Assembly: GCA_030549495.1 (NCBI GenBank)
Contig: JAUIRK010000927.1
Coordinates: forward strand, 248,001-312,000
Origin: Nectonema munidae
Lineage: Eukaryota > Nematomorpha > Nectonematoida > Nectonematidae
DNA length: 64,000 nucleotides
Direction: 5' to 3'
Shown: positions 50,501 through 58,464 of the stretch, one piece after another
How the letters are laid out: each line of letters opens with the position of its first letter
How positions within the stretch are numbered: the stretch's first letter is position 1
Program-made: the position numbers and the translations under genes
Notes under the pieces: generated by a model
Told to the model about the DNA's origin: nothing
The model's input: only the letters and a program-made list of their open reading frames with translations
The model's database searches: none

Positions 50501-53500
50501 TAGCCGTCCAGTATCATTTCATTTACTTACATACTCATGAAAAATGATTTGTTTGCACTAACATCCGTTTATAACGCTTAAACATAACCTAACCCATTTA
50601 AAGTGACCCATTTTTGACGAGTCAAGCTATCTTTTCGGATATCGTGGCCCGCCCGGAATGCTGAGTCCAGGTCTACCTGGACTTTCCATCCCACTAAACG
50701 CCTACCGGCCCTTGTTCCTGCATAGCTATACCTTGTTATATATATTATTTTACAAGAATTTATGTGAAAATATATAAATACATCTGAGAGAACGATACAA
50801 TCATAACGCGAACGCTCCCAATTTGGGAAACAAACTTATTGTCTAGTGATAGCTTGATTACTACCCAACCGTAAAAACCTTTGAATTCTTCAGAAGAAGA
50901 AAACCAGGGTAAAAAACCGGCACACCGTTCAATTGGTCTTATACTCTTATGGTAATAAATTAAACGTGTCTGGCGAGACGAGTTTGAACAGTTAAGTCTT
51001 TTAAAGATATGATATTAATTCGGAGAGACATTGATTTCAATGCAGCTAATTCCTTGAGATTAATATAGGGAAAATTGATCAAGTTTTAACTTTAGACATT
51101 CATTTAAGTACTTAAAAACAATTTTATTCTTAATTTTAAACCTAAAAAATTAATCTAATTCTTTGAGATGTCTCTTTTGGGTAATTCATAGAGCAATCTG
51201 TGGAAAGACAAAAAATTAAGTTAACTTTTGATTAATTAAAATGGGGTTCGTTGGTCTTTTAATTTAAGTCCTCTCAAAATACCACCTAGTTCTGATACGA
51301 GATGTCTTTCAATTCAACAAGCCTTAGAGAAAATAATTAAACAATGTTAGGATAATTCTACTTTTCAATTATTTGTTGGAATGGACGCAATGTTCTTACA
51401 ATTTTCATTTTTCATTTTTACAAATCCAAAGTTATTATTTTCACTTTCCAAATTTGTTTTATCAAATAATCTTTTATTACAAAAAATGGCTTCTTTAATT
51501 TTGAATCCTCTCTCCTAAATACATATTATTATAACTTATTTATATGAAGTTAAGTAATTAAAATAAGCTTAAATTTTGGATGAGTATATACATATTTATC
51601 ACATTAAGTTTTTTACCTACTTCATAGTTCCTTTATATATTGATAATTTTATTTTAGAAAATTTACTTCTAATACACAAATGTTTCATTATCTTGTGTAT
51701 TTATACCAATTTTCAGTTTAAAACAAATTCTTTGAAGTTCTAACAATGATAGTTGGTAAACGTTAGCGGTTTTTTTCCATTAATAGAGGACGTATTTTAT
51801 TGACTCGCATTCATTAGATTGTTTTCTGAATATCTCTTTTTATTTAAGGTTATTATGGGATTAATCAAGTATTGGCCTAAAATATTTTCTCCCAAAGAGG
51901 TAACGCTTTTGTTCAATTCTTATTAAAATGATTATTATGATCATATTCATGCTTGTGCTTTTATATTATTTTCTTAGATTTCCGCAATTAAAAAGCGATT
52001 GATTAATTAAGCTAAGAACAAACAAAGATTAAATTGAGCAAAAATATTTCTTATGCTATTACATATTAGCATTCTATTTTTCAGTTTTCCTACAATGTCT
52101 GAAAGGCTTTATATTAATTCTTGTTAAATTTTACCTTCCAACAAAAAAGATTTTGTTTATCAGAGTTTCACTCGTCAAACATTTGATAGAAAGTAAAATG
52201 GGCTCTCCGTAATTTTTTATATGAATCGAAAAATGGCTTCAACAGTGTGCGGGTGTGCATCTTAGGGTGCGCTAAGTGAATGAAGCGTGAAGATAATTTC
52301 ACCCTCCCCGTACTAGAATAATTGTATCTATGAGATTGAAGTCAAAATAGAGATTTTTGTATATGGTTTTGACATCTAATAAACGAAGTCAATTCAATCA
52401 ACAAATCAAATTCATTTGATTTCGTGATCCTTTTTTTGATAATAATAATAATAGTACCGTATATTTCGGTGTATAAGTCGACCTTTTAGCCACCCAAAAT
52501 TGAGGGTCGACCTTTTAGCCACCCAAAATCTTGTTGCATATTGGTGCAAGAAACCAGACCTAACCGTACGCTAATACCGACGACAGCTTCGGTGCCGTAA
52601 CTACCGATGTAAATACTTGTATTTAAAACAATTCACACTCTAATTCGACGCTAATAATAATGTATAGAGTTGGTTGGTAGGAGAGTTAGGAACAGACTGA
52701 ATTAGAGAGAAAAAGAAGTGAAAGTATATGAGTATGTAAACTATAGAGATTTATGTTAATACTACCTTATATATTATTTCATGTTGTAAGTAGAACAACA
52801 TTTGTAATAACATACAGTTAGTAACTTTTACACTGCTACTTAGACGAGTTTCGTATTTCACATTGCTTAGCCGATACTTTGGGCGAGTTCTGTATTTTAG
52901 AGGTAAAAAAAATTTCTCTCTTTTTGGGGGTCGACTTATACACCGAAATATACGGTATTTTTGAAGAGATGTAAGTAATAGAAACGAAATGTAATATAAC
53001 TCTTAAAAAGTTTCTAAAAGTACATATCAAGCATTTTAGCAATAGCTTGGAAATGAATATCGGATATAAAATTTTTCTGCTCAAAATATTCCGTTTGCTA
53101 GTCCAAAAATATGATAAACAATTTTTTTCAAAATAAGATTGATGAACAAAATCCAGGCAGTGATCGATTTGTGTGTCAAAATCATTTCTATTTTAGTTGA
53201 AACGCCTGTCTCCTACATATTAGAAACATTGAGATCCGAAGTTCAAAATGAAAAATATCAAGTGTGTTCAACGAATATCGATCGGTTACCTATGTCTTAG
53301 GGTGTATAGAGTGGAAATTTGAAATACAAAAAGACAGTCGATAACTTTTATACATATATTATTCTAGGTACCTAAGATTCTAAAGGGCTCATGTAGCTCC
53401 CTAATAAATGTTTCTCATTATTATTTTGACAAAAATTATTTTTTATTTTTGTTCTCCCATTCCTGGGTGCCAAAACACTTATATTCCAACTGTCAAAGCT

Positions 53501-56500
53501 TTTTTGTGACATTATATTAAAATTCTAAAATGGGTTTTATATTTAATAAATGCTACTTTTTTGCTTCAAATTACATTTATCCATGTTTTCGGATTTATTT
53601 AGGTGATGTTTCTGAATGAGTTGGAAGAAATCTTAGATATAATTGAGCCTAATGAATTTGTAAAGATCCAAGAACCTCTATTCAGGCAAATTGCCAGTTG
53701 TGTTTCAAGTCCTCATTTCCAGGTTTAAGCTTTCCTTCAATTTTAAATCTTAGCTTTTTTTTTATCATTGCGATATATCTATTATTATCAATAATATAAA
53801 ATTATAATGACGTAAACATTTGGTTCCACAATAAAATTTAAATGAACGCTTTGTTCTTTAACGCTTTGAGGATCAGAATCCTGAATACTTCTTCGCTGCT
53901 TTCTTTTTCAATAGAAGTCTATATTATCACATGAATTCTCGCCAAAGCTTTAAGTAATTTTTTTTATCCTTCTAAGCAGAACGAGCGTATAGGTATCATA
54001 CATAGAATACACTTTAAGACTTCAGTACCTAACTGTGAATGTAGGTTGGCTGAATTTACACTTCTTGTTGCTGTTGTTGTTGTTGTTGTTGTAAAGGTGT
54101 AACAAAAATTCTACACTTTCCCTGTGTTTCCTTGCATAGAAAATACTCACTCAGTCTCAAATGAATATTACTTTTATTTGAATGTTAGATTACGCTAATA
54201 ATGAGATAACGTAGGGCCGACAACAACAACAACGTATGGTATCCGGTAATTTCATTGTGGAAATTTCATCGCATAGTAAATTCATCGTGATGCAATACAT
54301 CGTAGGTATTTTCATCGTTAAGTATTTTCATGGTAGAGTGATTACATCGCGAGATTTATGGATTAACCATTACTTCCTTGCGGTGTCACAAGATAATCGA
54401 AGGTTAAAATAGGTTAGGGCGATTTTTATGAAAATAAAAAAAACACAAAGATTAATATTTTTTTAAATTAAATTAAATACTTTTTTTGAACTTTCTTTAA
54501 ATATTAAGAAATTTAAACATATTTCAAAGCTATTTAAGTCAGAAAGAGATATTGTTTTATTTTGTCATTATAGCCTGATAATATGAAAACCTTATATTTA
54601 AGAATTAGTTTTTTATGTTATATTAAGAACATTTACAAAAGTTCGTAATAAACTTAAAAAAATTATAAAGGGATATTTACAAAAAAACATTGAGCGTCAA
54701 GCATAAAATTAGTAAGACGACGTAATTACTGCACGATGAAAATACTTGACGATGAAAATACCGACGATGTATTGAATCACGATGAATTCATTATGCGATG
54801 AAATTTCCACGATGAAGTTACCACGATGAAATTACAGTGAACCACAACGTATTCATTCTCTTGAATTATTTAAGCATACTTAACCCATTTACGGCCAATG
54901 TTCCTATTTTGGAACATAAGTAATTTCATCTTCGTCTGCTTTTTTCAATGACTTCAAATATAAATCGTCTGCGTTTTTTTAGATATCGTCTGTTTTGCTT
55001 GGCCTTAAATGGGTTAATGAGTAGCTTTAAACTTATCATTGTAACACTAACACATAACACTTGATAAAATATGTGCAAAGGGTAAATATTCCACTCACTA
55101 TTTTCATATACTTGAGTGTGTGATGTGTGGGAGGTTGAAGTTTGTATTCGCTGAACTCTACTTCAGGTGGCGGAGCGAGCCCTTTACTTCTGGAACAACG
55201 AGTACATCATGAGTCTGGTCAGCAACAACGTCGACGTCATCCTGCCCATCATCTTCCCCACTCTCTACAAGCACTCACACTCCCACTGGAACAAAAGCAT
55301 CAACGGCCTCACCTACAATGCGCTCAAGCTTTTTTCCGAAATGAACCAGAAGCTCTTCAATGAGTGTGTCCAAAGTTATAACCAGATGCGCCAGAATCAC
55401 GACTTCCTGTATTATCTCTCCTTTTTTCCTTACTCTTTGTAGTTTTGCACTTTTGTGCAAACAGTTGCAAAACAAAATACATCACGCTAAGGCCGTGTGA
55501 ACAGACAAGGAAGGAACATTGTCACATTACAACTTTGCATGTGCGAACAAGATTTTTCCAATTTAGACAAAATGTTGTTCTTTGTATTTTATTTTAACGA
55601 CTTTATTTTTGGCGTATATGATATATTGAAAAACAATTTAAGTTTTTTTTAATCTTGAAAGAGATTAATTTTAATTTCAGGATTTATTGGCACGTGAGTA
55701 AGATTGGGTGAATATTTGTCTTCGAAACCGCAAGGTCTCATGTTCGATTTAATAAAAATTGCCAGTCGTAGAGGTTATTCGTATCCTGAAAAGGCCATAG
55801 AGACAGATAATAGTTGTGCTCTCTAAAAAGGACAGCCCTTGTTTAAGAAACTCTAACTAAATCGATGTCTAAGAAGTTGGAATCGATCGCGATTTCCCCA
55901 TGAATTGAAGCAATGATTTTTTTAAATAGGCAAAATGAAAATAACAGCTTGAAAAGGAGTCGTGTGTGGCAGCGATTACTCGTCAAATTCAATTTAGTTC
56001 AAGATGGAGACAAAGATGACATCAAACGAATTGATAACATCAAAAAAAATAGTGGTAATATTTTTTATAATTTTTTTGTTAACTAAGAATATTTTACGTT
56101 CAGTTTAAATGTTGACTGAAAAATAATTTGGATAAAACTACCAAAAAAAGACAAACATTTATGTGTGTAGCTAGTTATAAATATTTATCAGTTAATTAGT
56201 TTTATAATTAGATAGTATAGCCAGCCACTATTCTATATAGTTTAGTACCAGTCCTAAGCCCGGGTAAATTGGTGAAGTTTGCGTCAAAAAAGGCATTAAA
56301 TTAAAATGAAATTATTATATTGCATATCAAAGAACAAGGCGGCCAAGACAGATGATGTAAAAGGAGACAAAAAAAGTCACGGCAACCGATCCACTACTTG
56401 GGGACAATGTTATGCGAATAAGAAAAAACTGAATAATATCAACCAATGAAATACTATTGTCCTCGATTTAATAGGAGAATTATTTTGAAAATGTGTGCTG

Positions 56501-58464
56501 ATAGTAGTACCATATGTGGACGATTCCTTGGAAGTTTTTAGAAATGAGAGATATTCTTGTTTGAAAGTTTTGGAAGGGTGAATTTTCCAAATATCTCAAT
56601 TATTTTTCCGTAGGAGTTCAATACTTGCTGAATCATAGAAAGATTGAACCCTTTGTATTCGCTGTTTGTTTCGCGTGACAAGATTGACTGGTCATTCAAA
56701 TCGCCACTTCTGAATTGCAAATTCTGCTGTGATGTATGAAGATTGTTGTTGAAGTTATGTCATATCAAAGTTATTTTGTTTCGTTTTTTGAAACCTTTAG
56801 GGATTCAAAGTGATAAACGTTAAGTATGCAAACTTTTGTATTGGAAAGTTTGAAGTATACAACGTGTTATTGATAAACCGTTCTTGTAGTCCAAATATTT
56901 TTGAGTTAATGATGGGTGTTTTCCATTTAAAAAAACGTTTTTTTCTTGTTGACCAGTGTTATTTAATTACTATTAATAAATTAATGAAGTAGTCTTTACT
57001 TGCATAATCTAATATCAACTAAAAAGTTTTTACATATGGAAGTAAAATGAGGGTAAAAAAAAATTTTTATCCATCATTTAAACCTTTTTATATTCTCGTT
57101 GGCTTGCAAATTATTTTCCTGTTTGAATGCATTTTCATATAACTTAAAGCATATCATTCTTATTTCATTGGTCACTAAAATTTCCGTAGTTCATTGGTCA
57201 CTAAAATTTCAGTAGACTCTATCTACCATTATCAATGCACACACAAAATAAAAAGGGGAAATAAAGGCTGGCATGTAATTGAAGTTTGTGTTATTAATTG
57301 ATATTCGAACTTTTATTTCCCACTTTCCATTTTATGTATGAAAGGATGGTGGTAGACTCAGACTACTGAAATATTTGAATGAGAAAATGTTAGTGCGAAA
57401 AGTACGTAGCATAAACTTTTTTTGAGGATCATCTGATATAAATAGAGTCTTTTTAAATTTTGTTTCATTTTGCGCCAAAAAATGGTGGTGGTTGTAAACG
57501 CTTTATTTATAATTTGAAAAAATTTAAATTACAGTAGACCCTCGTTAAGTCGAACTACATGGGGGAGAAGGGTGTCCGACATAACAGAGGGTCTACTATA
57601 TATATATATATGGTAGAAAAAAATATTTCAAATTGGACGAATTTATAGCCACAATAAGCTTTGGAATAACGTCAAAATTTAGAATGACCGCGAACTACCT
57701 ATTGAGTAAAAAAAATAAAATGGCTGCTTGTAAGCCAAAGCGAAATTAAAAAAGTCAATGAAAATGACCCCTTGTAAGCCTATGAGGGCAAACATTTGTA
57801 TTCTCGCTCACGGTCCGACTTATCCGATATCCCAGTTATCAGGGTGCGAGTTAACGAGGGTCTACTGTATTTTGAAAATAAATTTCGTTTGTAGCGAGTT
57901 TCAAAAGCACATATCACGTAACATGTTATATGCCATAAATAATGTATTATTATGCTATTATCAGATTGTTACGCGCCGCCGACTTTAACAATACAAAAGC
58001 AGAGTATACTTCATTATATTTGCTTGGTTAAACAGCGCTTTTACAGTGGCCATTTTGGTGGTGTAGCTATTATGAAAGTATCGCAAGCACAAATATACTA
58101 ACTTATTTTGTGCGACAAGTTCGCTTCAAAAATTATTTTTTCCTTCCAATGGAGAAAATCGAAGCATATTTTTTGTCATTGCTATCACCTGAGTATAAAC
58201 GACGATTGTTTTATTCCTAGGAAGTGAAAAGAACGATTCCATGAACCGGATCTCAGAACAAGTAAGATGTCTTTTCGCAAGAAAATTTGCCTACAAAAAT
58301 TATTCATCATCTTTTAGACCAAACCAACGTCCACTTCTTCCAATGAAGAGCACGATCACGAGCCAAATCCCACCTCAGAAGATCAAAGCTCCGCCGTCTT
58401 TCAGACAACCTCCCTTTCCGACCTGCACATTTCTTCGCATAACATAGAACCGATGAAGTCCTAA
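29364..58464 (+). CDS. PPP2R5: PP2A B56 regulatory subunit (PPP2R5 family), 13 exons seen
   Basis: B56 subunits bind the PP2A A/C core and direct the phosphatase to substrates carrying LxxIxE motifs. Here the conserved HEAT-like body is spread over exons at 29364-29574, 31476-31675, 34932-35042, 35125-35217, 43198-43328, 48093-48155, 50348-50510, 51849-51899, 53603-53722, 55167-55408, 55930-56054, 58221-58261 and 58318-58464. Every junction has AG/GT borders and matching phase. The exons total 1698 nt, 565 codons plus TAA. Residues 71-461 align from [10 protein letters not shown] to the [14 protein letters not shown] helix without gaps of note. The N-terminal 70 residues are an acidic Ser-rich region and the last 100 or so are divergent, so I cannot assign an alpha/beta/epsilon or gamma/delta subtype. 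The initiator Met is not in the first exon seen, so at least one 5' exon is missing. Introns are full of transposons, in keeping with the 29-kb span. Confidence 0.92.
29575..31475. other. B56 intron a-b
   Basis: A SINE remnant lies at about 30480-30580 and ATAA repeats at about 30750-30767. Nothing else recognised. Confidence 0.6.
30480..30580 (-). repeat. tRNA-derived SINE, copy 2
   Basis: On the - strand GGTCTTGGGTCCGATCTCCC, then TTCTTTTCTCATAGTTGGAT and ACAAGAAGC, in the same order as the copy at 23878-24008. The B-box is mutated. Confidence 0.55.
31476..31675 (+). CDS. PPP2R5: B56 exon b: first HEAT-like helices
   Basis: Residues 71-137. [12 protein letters not shown] matches the strongly conserved CxxFDFxxDPLSDL at the start of the B56 core, followed by the KRxxLxxxxEY helix and [10 protein letters not shown]. 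Acceptor TTTTAG, donor GTATTT. Confidence 0.93.
32741..32911. repeat. 171-bp near-perfect foldback with hammerhead-like boxes
   Basis: Arms 32741-32812 and 32840-32911 are 72 bp each, with only two mismatches, around a 27-bp loop. Each arm contains a hammerhead-like pattern. On the - strand CTGAAGA (32782-32788) is followed by a short stem AGGTCA/TGACC and then GAAA (32764-32767). On the + strand the equivalent is CCGAAGA (32864-32870) and GAAA (32885-32888), with one core base changed. CUGANGA...GAAA is the hammerhead core. Whether a cleavage site and stems I and III exist was not established. It may be a MITE or a Penelope/retrozyme-type remnant. Confidence 0.85.
33060..33372. repeat. Two related GC-rich repeat ends with poly-C
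   Basis: GCGGCCCAGGGCAAAAG near 33072 and GTCGCCCAGGGCATATTCC near 33331 share CCCAGGGCA. Both are followed by C-rich tracts, the second being about 16 C. They look like ends of hAT-type elements, but no complete element could be drawn. Confidence 0.35.
34932..35042 (+). CDS. PPP2R5: B56 exon c: PPSS / FDPEEDEP segment
   Basis: Residues 138-174, 37 codons in phase 0. Contains [10 protein letters not shown] and [20 protein letters not shown], nearly identical to the family consensus and diagnostic for B56. Acceptor TTTAAG, donor GTAACA. Confidence 0.95.
35125..35217 (+). CDS. PPP2R5: B56 exon d: [15 protein letters not shown] segment
   Basis: Residues 175-205. [16 protein letters not shown] matches the family LVYEFFLRFLESPDFQ. 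Acceptor TTTTTCAG, donor GTGAGT. Only 82 bp separates it from exon c. Confidence 0.95.
36825..36950 (+). repeat. tRNA-derived SINE, copy 3
   Basis: GCGAATGAGTTAGGTTACTT leads to CGCAACGTCTCGGGTTCGTTCC (B-box), then AGCATCAAGCCTTCTCGATG and AAAACACAGCAAAG. Same order as the copy at 23878-24008 on the other strand. Confidence 0.6.
38807..38932. repeat. TTAA-CCC type MITE, dispersed family member
   Basis: TTAA is followed by CCCTTTGAGGCCCA, and the right end reads TCATCAAAGGG then TAAA (a one-base change from TTAA). Ends are inverted (CCCTTTGA). The interior CTAATCATCTGC...TATATTTAGAG matches pieces near 25995-26060, 32080-32165, 32195-32290 and 35440-35530. Confidence 0.55.
40034..40613 (-). 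mobile_element. hAT element with transposase C-terminal remnant
   Basis: A 580-bp element. The left end is CAGAGCCCGCGC and the right end, reverse-complemented, is CAGGGCCCGCGC. Each end is close to a pure G run on the + strand (about 40058-40074 and 40565-40577). Flanking 8-mers (TAAGGACC, CGCCGACC) match weakly. On the - strand about 40440-40290 translates without a stop as [12 protein letters not shown], then [12 protein letters not shown], the hATC dimerisation block, ending at a TGA. It is an internally deleted hAT. Confidence 0.75.
41670..41800. repeat. Imperfect foldback hairpin
   Basis: The left arm has CCAACAATTG ... GAATGGAGTGAAGTAGGAGG and the right arm, reversed, CCAACAATTGGGAGAATGGA then GTGAAATAGAGG. 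The left arm carries about 24 extra bases. A short MITE or a stem-loop RNA are both possible. Confidence 0.55.
43198..43328 (+). CDS. PPP2R5: B56 exon e: [11 protein letters not shown] segment
   Basis: Residues 206-248 plus two bases. [19 protein letters not shown] then [14 protein letters not shown] and QINNIFY are close to consensus. HEAT repeats in this part of the protein contribute to the substrate groove. Acceptor TTTGCAG, donor GTGATA. Confidence 0.95.
43329..48092. other. B56 intron e-f
   Basis: Mostly the piggyBac relic at 44451-46966. CAGTGGCGGATGCAGAAACT near 44050 resembles a hAT left end. The rest is AT-rich with no recognised features. Confidence 0.55.
44451..46966 (-). mobile_element. 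Full-length piggyBac relic, 2.5 kb
   Basis: The left end CCTTCGCTATACGCACATAT is mirrored at the right end, which reverse-complements to CCTTCGCTATACGCACA and repeats CGCACATATGGCAATTTACT about 30 bp further in. TTAA follows at 46967-46970, and ATTA (a decayed TTAA) precedes the left end. On the - strand lie transposase pieces: [16 protein letters not shown] near 46560; [17 protein letters not shown] then [14 protein letters not shown] near 45800-45680, the catalytic DEQLV block; and a Cys/Lys-rich tail ([20 protein letters not shown]) near 44935-44870, the C-terminal zinc-binding region. Stops and frameshifts show it is dead. Length equals that of autonomous piggyBac elements. Confidence 0.8.
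48093..48155 (+). CDS. PPP2R5: B56 exon f: 63-nt micro-exon
   Basis: Found by searching the intron for the missing family segment. After the two bases carried over it reads [20 protein letters not shown] then Gly, matching consensus [20 protein letters not shown]. Acceptor TTTTTAAG, donor GTTAAA. Entry and exit phases both fit, and residues 249-269 restore continuity with the next exon. Confidence 0.93.
48156..50347. other. B56 intron f-g
   Basis: Contains the hAT-like MITE at 48951-49258 and a TA repeat at 50288-50302. Otherwise nothing recognised. Confidence 0.55.
48951..49258. mobile_element. hAT-like MITE
   Basis: Left terminus CAGTGCTTCCCAACTTGGGG, and right terminus reverse-complemented AGTGCTTCCCAAACTTTC. 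Interior has GGTCCGTGAAGATT and GGGGTCCGTGAAAT, typical of the 'GGGTCC' hAT MITEs. TTCTAATA near the left and TTCTAGTA at the right look like a decayed 8-bp duplication, but the left one is three bases off the end. Confidence 0.7.
50348..50510 (+). CDS. PPP2R5: B56 exon g: [10 protein letters not shown] segment
   Basis: Residues 271-324. [25 protein letters not shown] and [17 protein letters not shown] are almost consensus, and in human B56 this area lines the LxxIxE-binding groove. Acceptor TGTTTAG, donor GTATCA. The ATG at 50340 lies in the intron. Confidence 0.96.
50511..51848. other. B56 intron g-h
   Basis: Mostly AT-rich. A GC-rich island at about 50590-50725 carries the palindrome AGTCCAGGT-CT-ACCTGGACT. 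No element ends were found around it. Confidence 0.5.
51849..51899 (+). CDS. PPP2R5: B56 exon h: 51-nt micro-exon
   Basis: Seventeen codons, [17 protein letters not shown], matching VVMALLKYWPKTHSPKE. Phase 0 at both sides. Acceptor TTTAAG, donor GTAACG. Confidence 0.95.
51900..53602. other. B56 intron h-i
   Basis: Contains the pogo/mariner MITE at 52457-52955 and an ATA/TAA microsatellite just before it. No other features. Confidence 0.6.
52457..52955. mobile_element. pogo/mariner-type MITE
   Basis: TA dinucleotides flank the element (52455-52456, 52956-52957). The left end CCGTATATTTCGGTGTATAA is mirrored at the right, which reverse-complements to CCGTATATTTCGGTGTATAA as well and runs on as GTCGACC. 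Inside, the segment GGTCGACCTTTTAGCCACCC is partly duplicated near the left end. About 499 bp, no transposase. Confidence 0.85.
53603..53722 (+). CDS. PPP2R5: B56 exon i: [12 protein letters not shown] segment
   Basis: Residues 342-381, 40 codons in phase 0. [16 protein letters not shown] then CVSSPHFQ are near-identical to other B56 proteins. Acceptor TTTATTTAG, donor GTTTAA. Confidence 0.97.
54063..54093. repeat. (TTG)n microsatellite
   Basis: An almost pure TTG run of about nine units with one CTG. A short CAA run lies 125 bp downstream at 54221-54233. Confidence 0.85.
54238..54843. mobile_element. MULE-like foldback with iterated TTCATCG arms
   Basis: A 606-bp element flanked by a perfect 9-bp duplication ACAACGTAT (54229-54237 and 54844-54852), the length typical of Mutator-like transposition. 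Arms of about 110 bp are inverted: left TTTCATCGCATAGTAAATTC, right reversed TTTCATCGCATAATGAATTC. Both continue with ATTCATCGTGAT.CAATACAT and TATTTTCATCGT.AAGTATTT. TTCATCG-type heptamers recur about every 12-20 bp in both arms. The middle is AT-rich and carries no ORF. Confidence 0.8.
54884..55013. mobile_element. Small TTAA MITE (piggyBac-type)
   Basis: 130 bp between TTAA at 54880-54883 and 55014-55017. The left end is CCCATTTACGGCCAA and the right, reverse-complemented, CCCATTTAAGGCCAA. CCC ends with TTAA fit piggyBac. It contains the small palindrome TGTTCCTATTTTGGAACA. It lies just upstream of exon j. Confidence 0.8.
55167..55408 (+). CDS. PPP2R5: B56 exon j: [14 protein letters not shown] segment
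   Basis: Residues 382-461 plus two bases. [20 protein letters not shown], then [17 protein letters not shown] and [14 protein letters not shown] content and codon choice are unlike other exons: it is clearly the most GC-rich. Beyond [12 protein letters not shown] the sequence leaves the family consensus. Acceptor CTTCAG, donor GTATTA at 55409; a competing donor is near 55374. Confidence 0.93.
55409..55929. other. B56 intron j-k
   Basis: 521 bp. A possible tRNA-derived piece at about 55690-55760 (GTGAGTAAGATTGGGTGAAT then GTTCGATTT) is too degenerate to classify. Confidence 0.5.
55930..56054 (+). CDS. PPP2R5: B56 exon k: divergent C-terminal helix
   Basis: Residues 462-503 plus one base. It reads [19 protein letters not shown], in the place of the 'KEREExWxKIExLA' helix of other B56 proteins, then an Asp/Lys-rich tail. 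Acceptor AAATAG, donor GTAATA. Phases fit on both sides. The single conserved Trp supports the call. Confidence 0.75.
57205..57375. repeat. 171-bp foldback MITE
   Basis: Left AAATTTCAGTAGACTCTATC pairs with the reverse complement of the right end, ATATTTCAGTAGTCTGAGTC. Both continue with TACCA and AAATAAAAG-type sequence. A tandem duplication of TCATTGGTCACTAAAATTTC lies across the left end (57167-57212). Confidence 0.6.
57532..57867. mobile_element. Tigger/pogo-type MITE
   Basis: Flanked by TA (57530-57531 and 57868-57869). Left end CAGTAGACCCTCGTTAAGTC, and right end reversed CAGTAGACCCTCGTTAACTC, about 20-bp inverted repeats typical of Tigger. A third, internal copy of GAGGGTCTACT lies near 57586, suggesting a rearrangement. 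No transposase. Confidence 0.85.
58221..58261 (+). CDS. PPP2R5: B56 exon l: 41-nt micro-exon
   Basis: Encodes [14 protein letters not shown] with the carried base. Acceptor CCTAG, donor GTAAGA. It is not conserved in sequence, but frame and splice sites connect exons k and m. Confidence 0.7.
58318..58464 (+). CDS. PPP2R5: B56 exon m: last coding exon
   Basis: 48 codons and the stop TAA at 58462-58464. The tail is Thr/Ser/Glu-rich (residues 518-565) and ends NIEPMKS. It is separated from exon l by a 56-bp intron. C-terminal tails differ widely among B56 proteins, so the support is frame continuity and the good acceptor TTTTAG. Confidence 0.7.
   Translation, partial: TKPTSTSSNEEHDHEPNPTSEDQSSAVFQTTSLSDLHISSHNIEPMKS

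Larger units (their letters stand above)
53723..55166. other. B56 intron i-j
   Basis: Contains a dispersed repeat copy near 53855-53930, a TTG microsatellite, the MULE-like foldback and the small TTAA MITE listed separately. Confidence 0.6.
56055..58220. other. B56 intron k-l
   Basis: Contains the foldback at 57205-57375 and the Tigger-type MITE at 57532-57867. Nothing else recognised. Confidence 0.55.
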
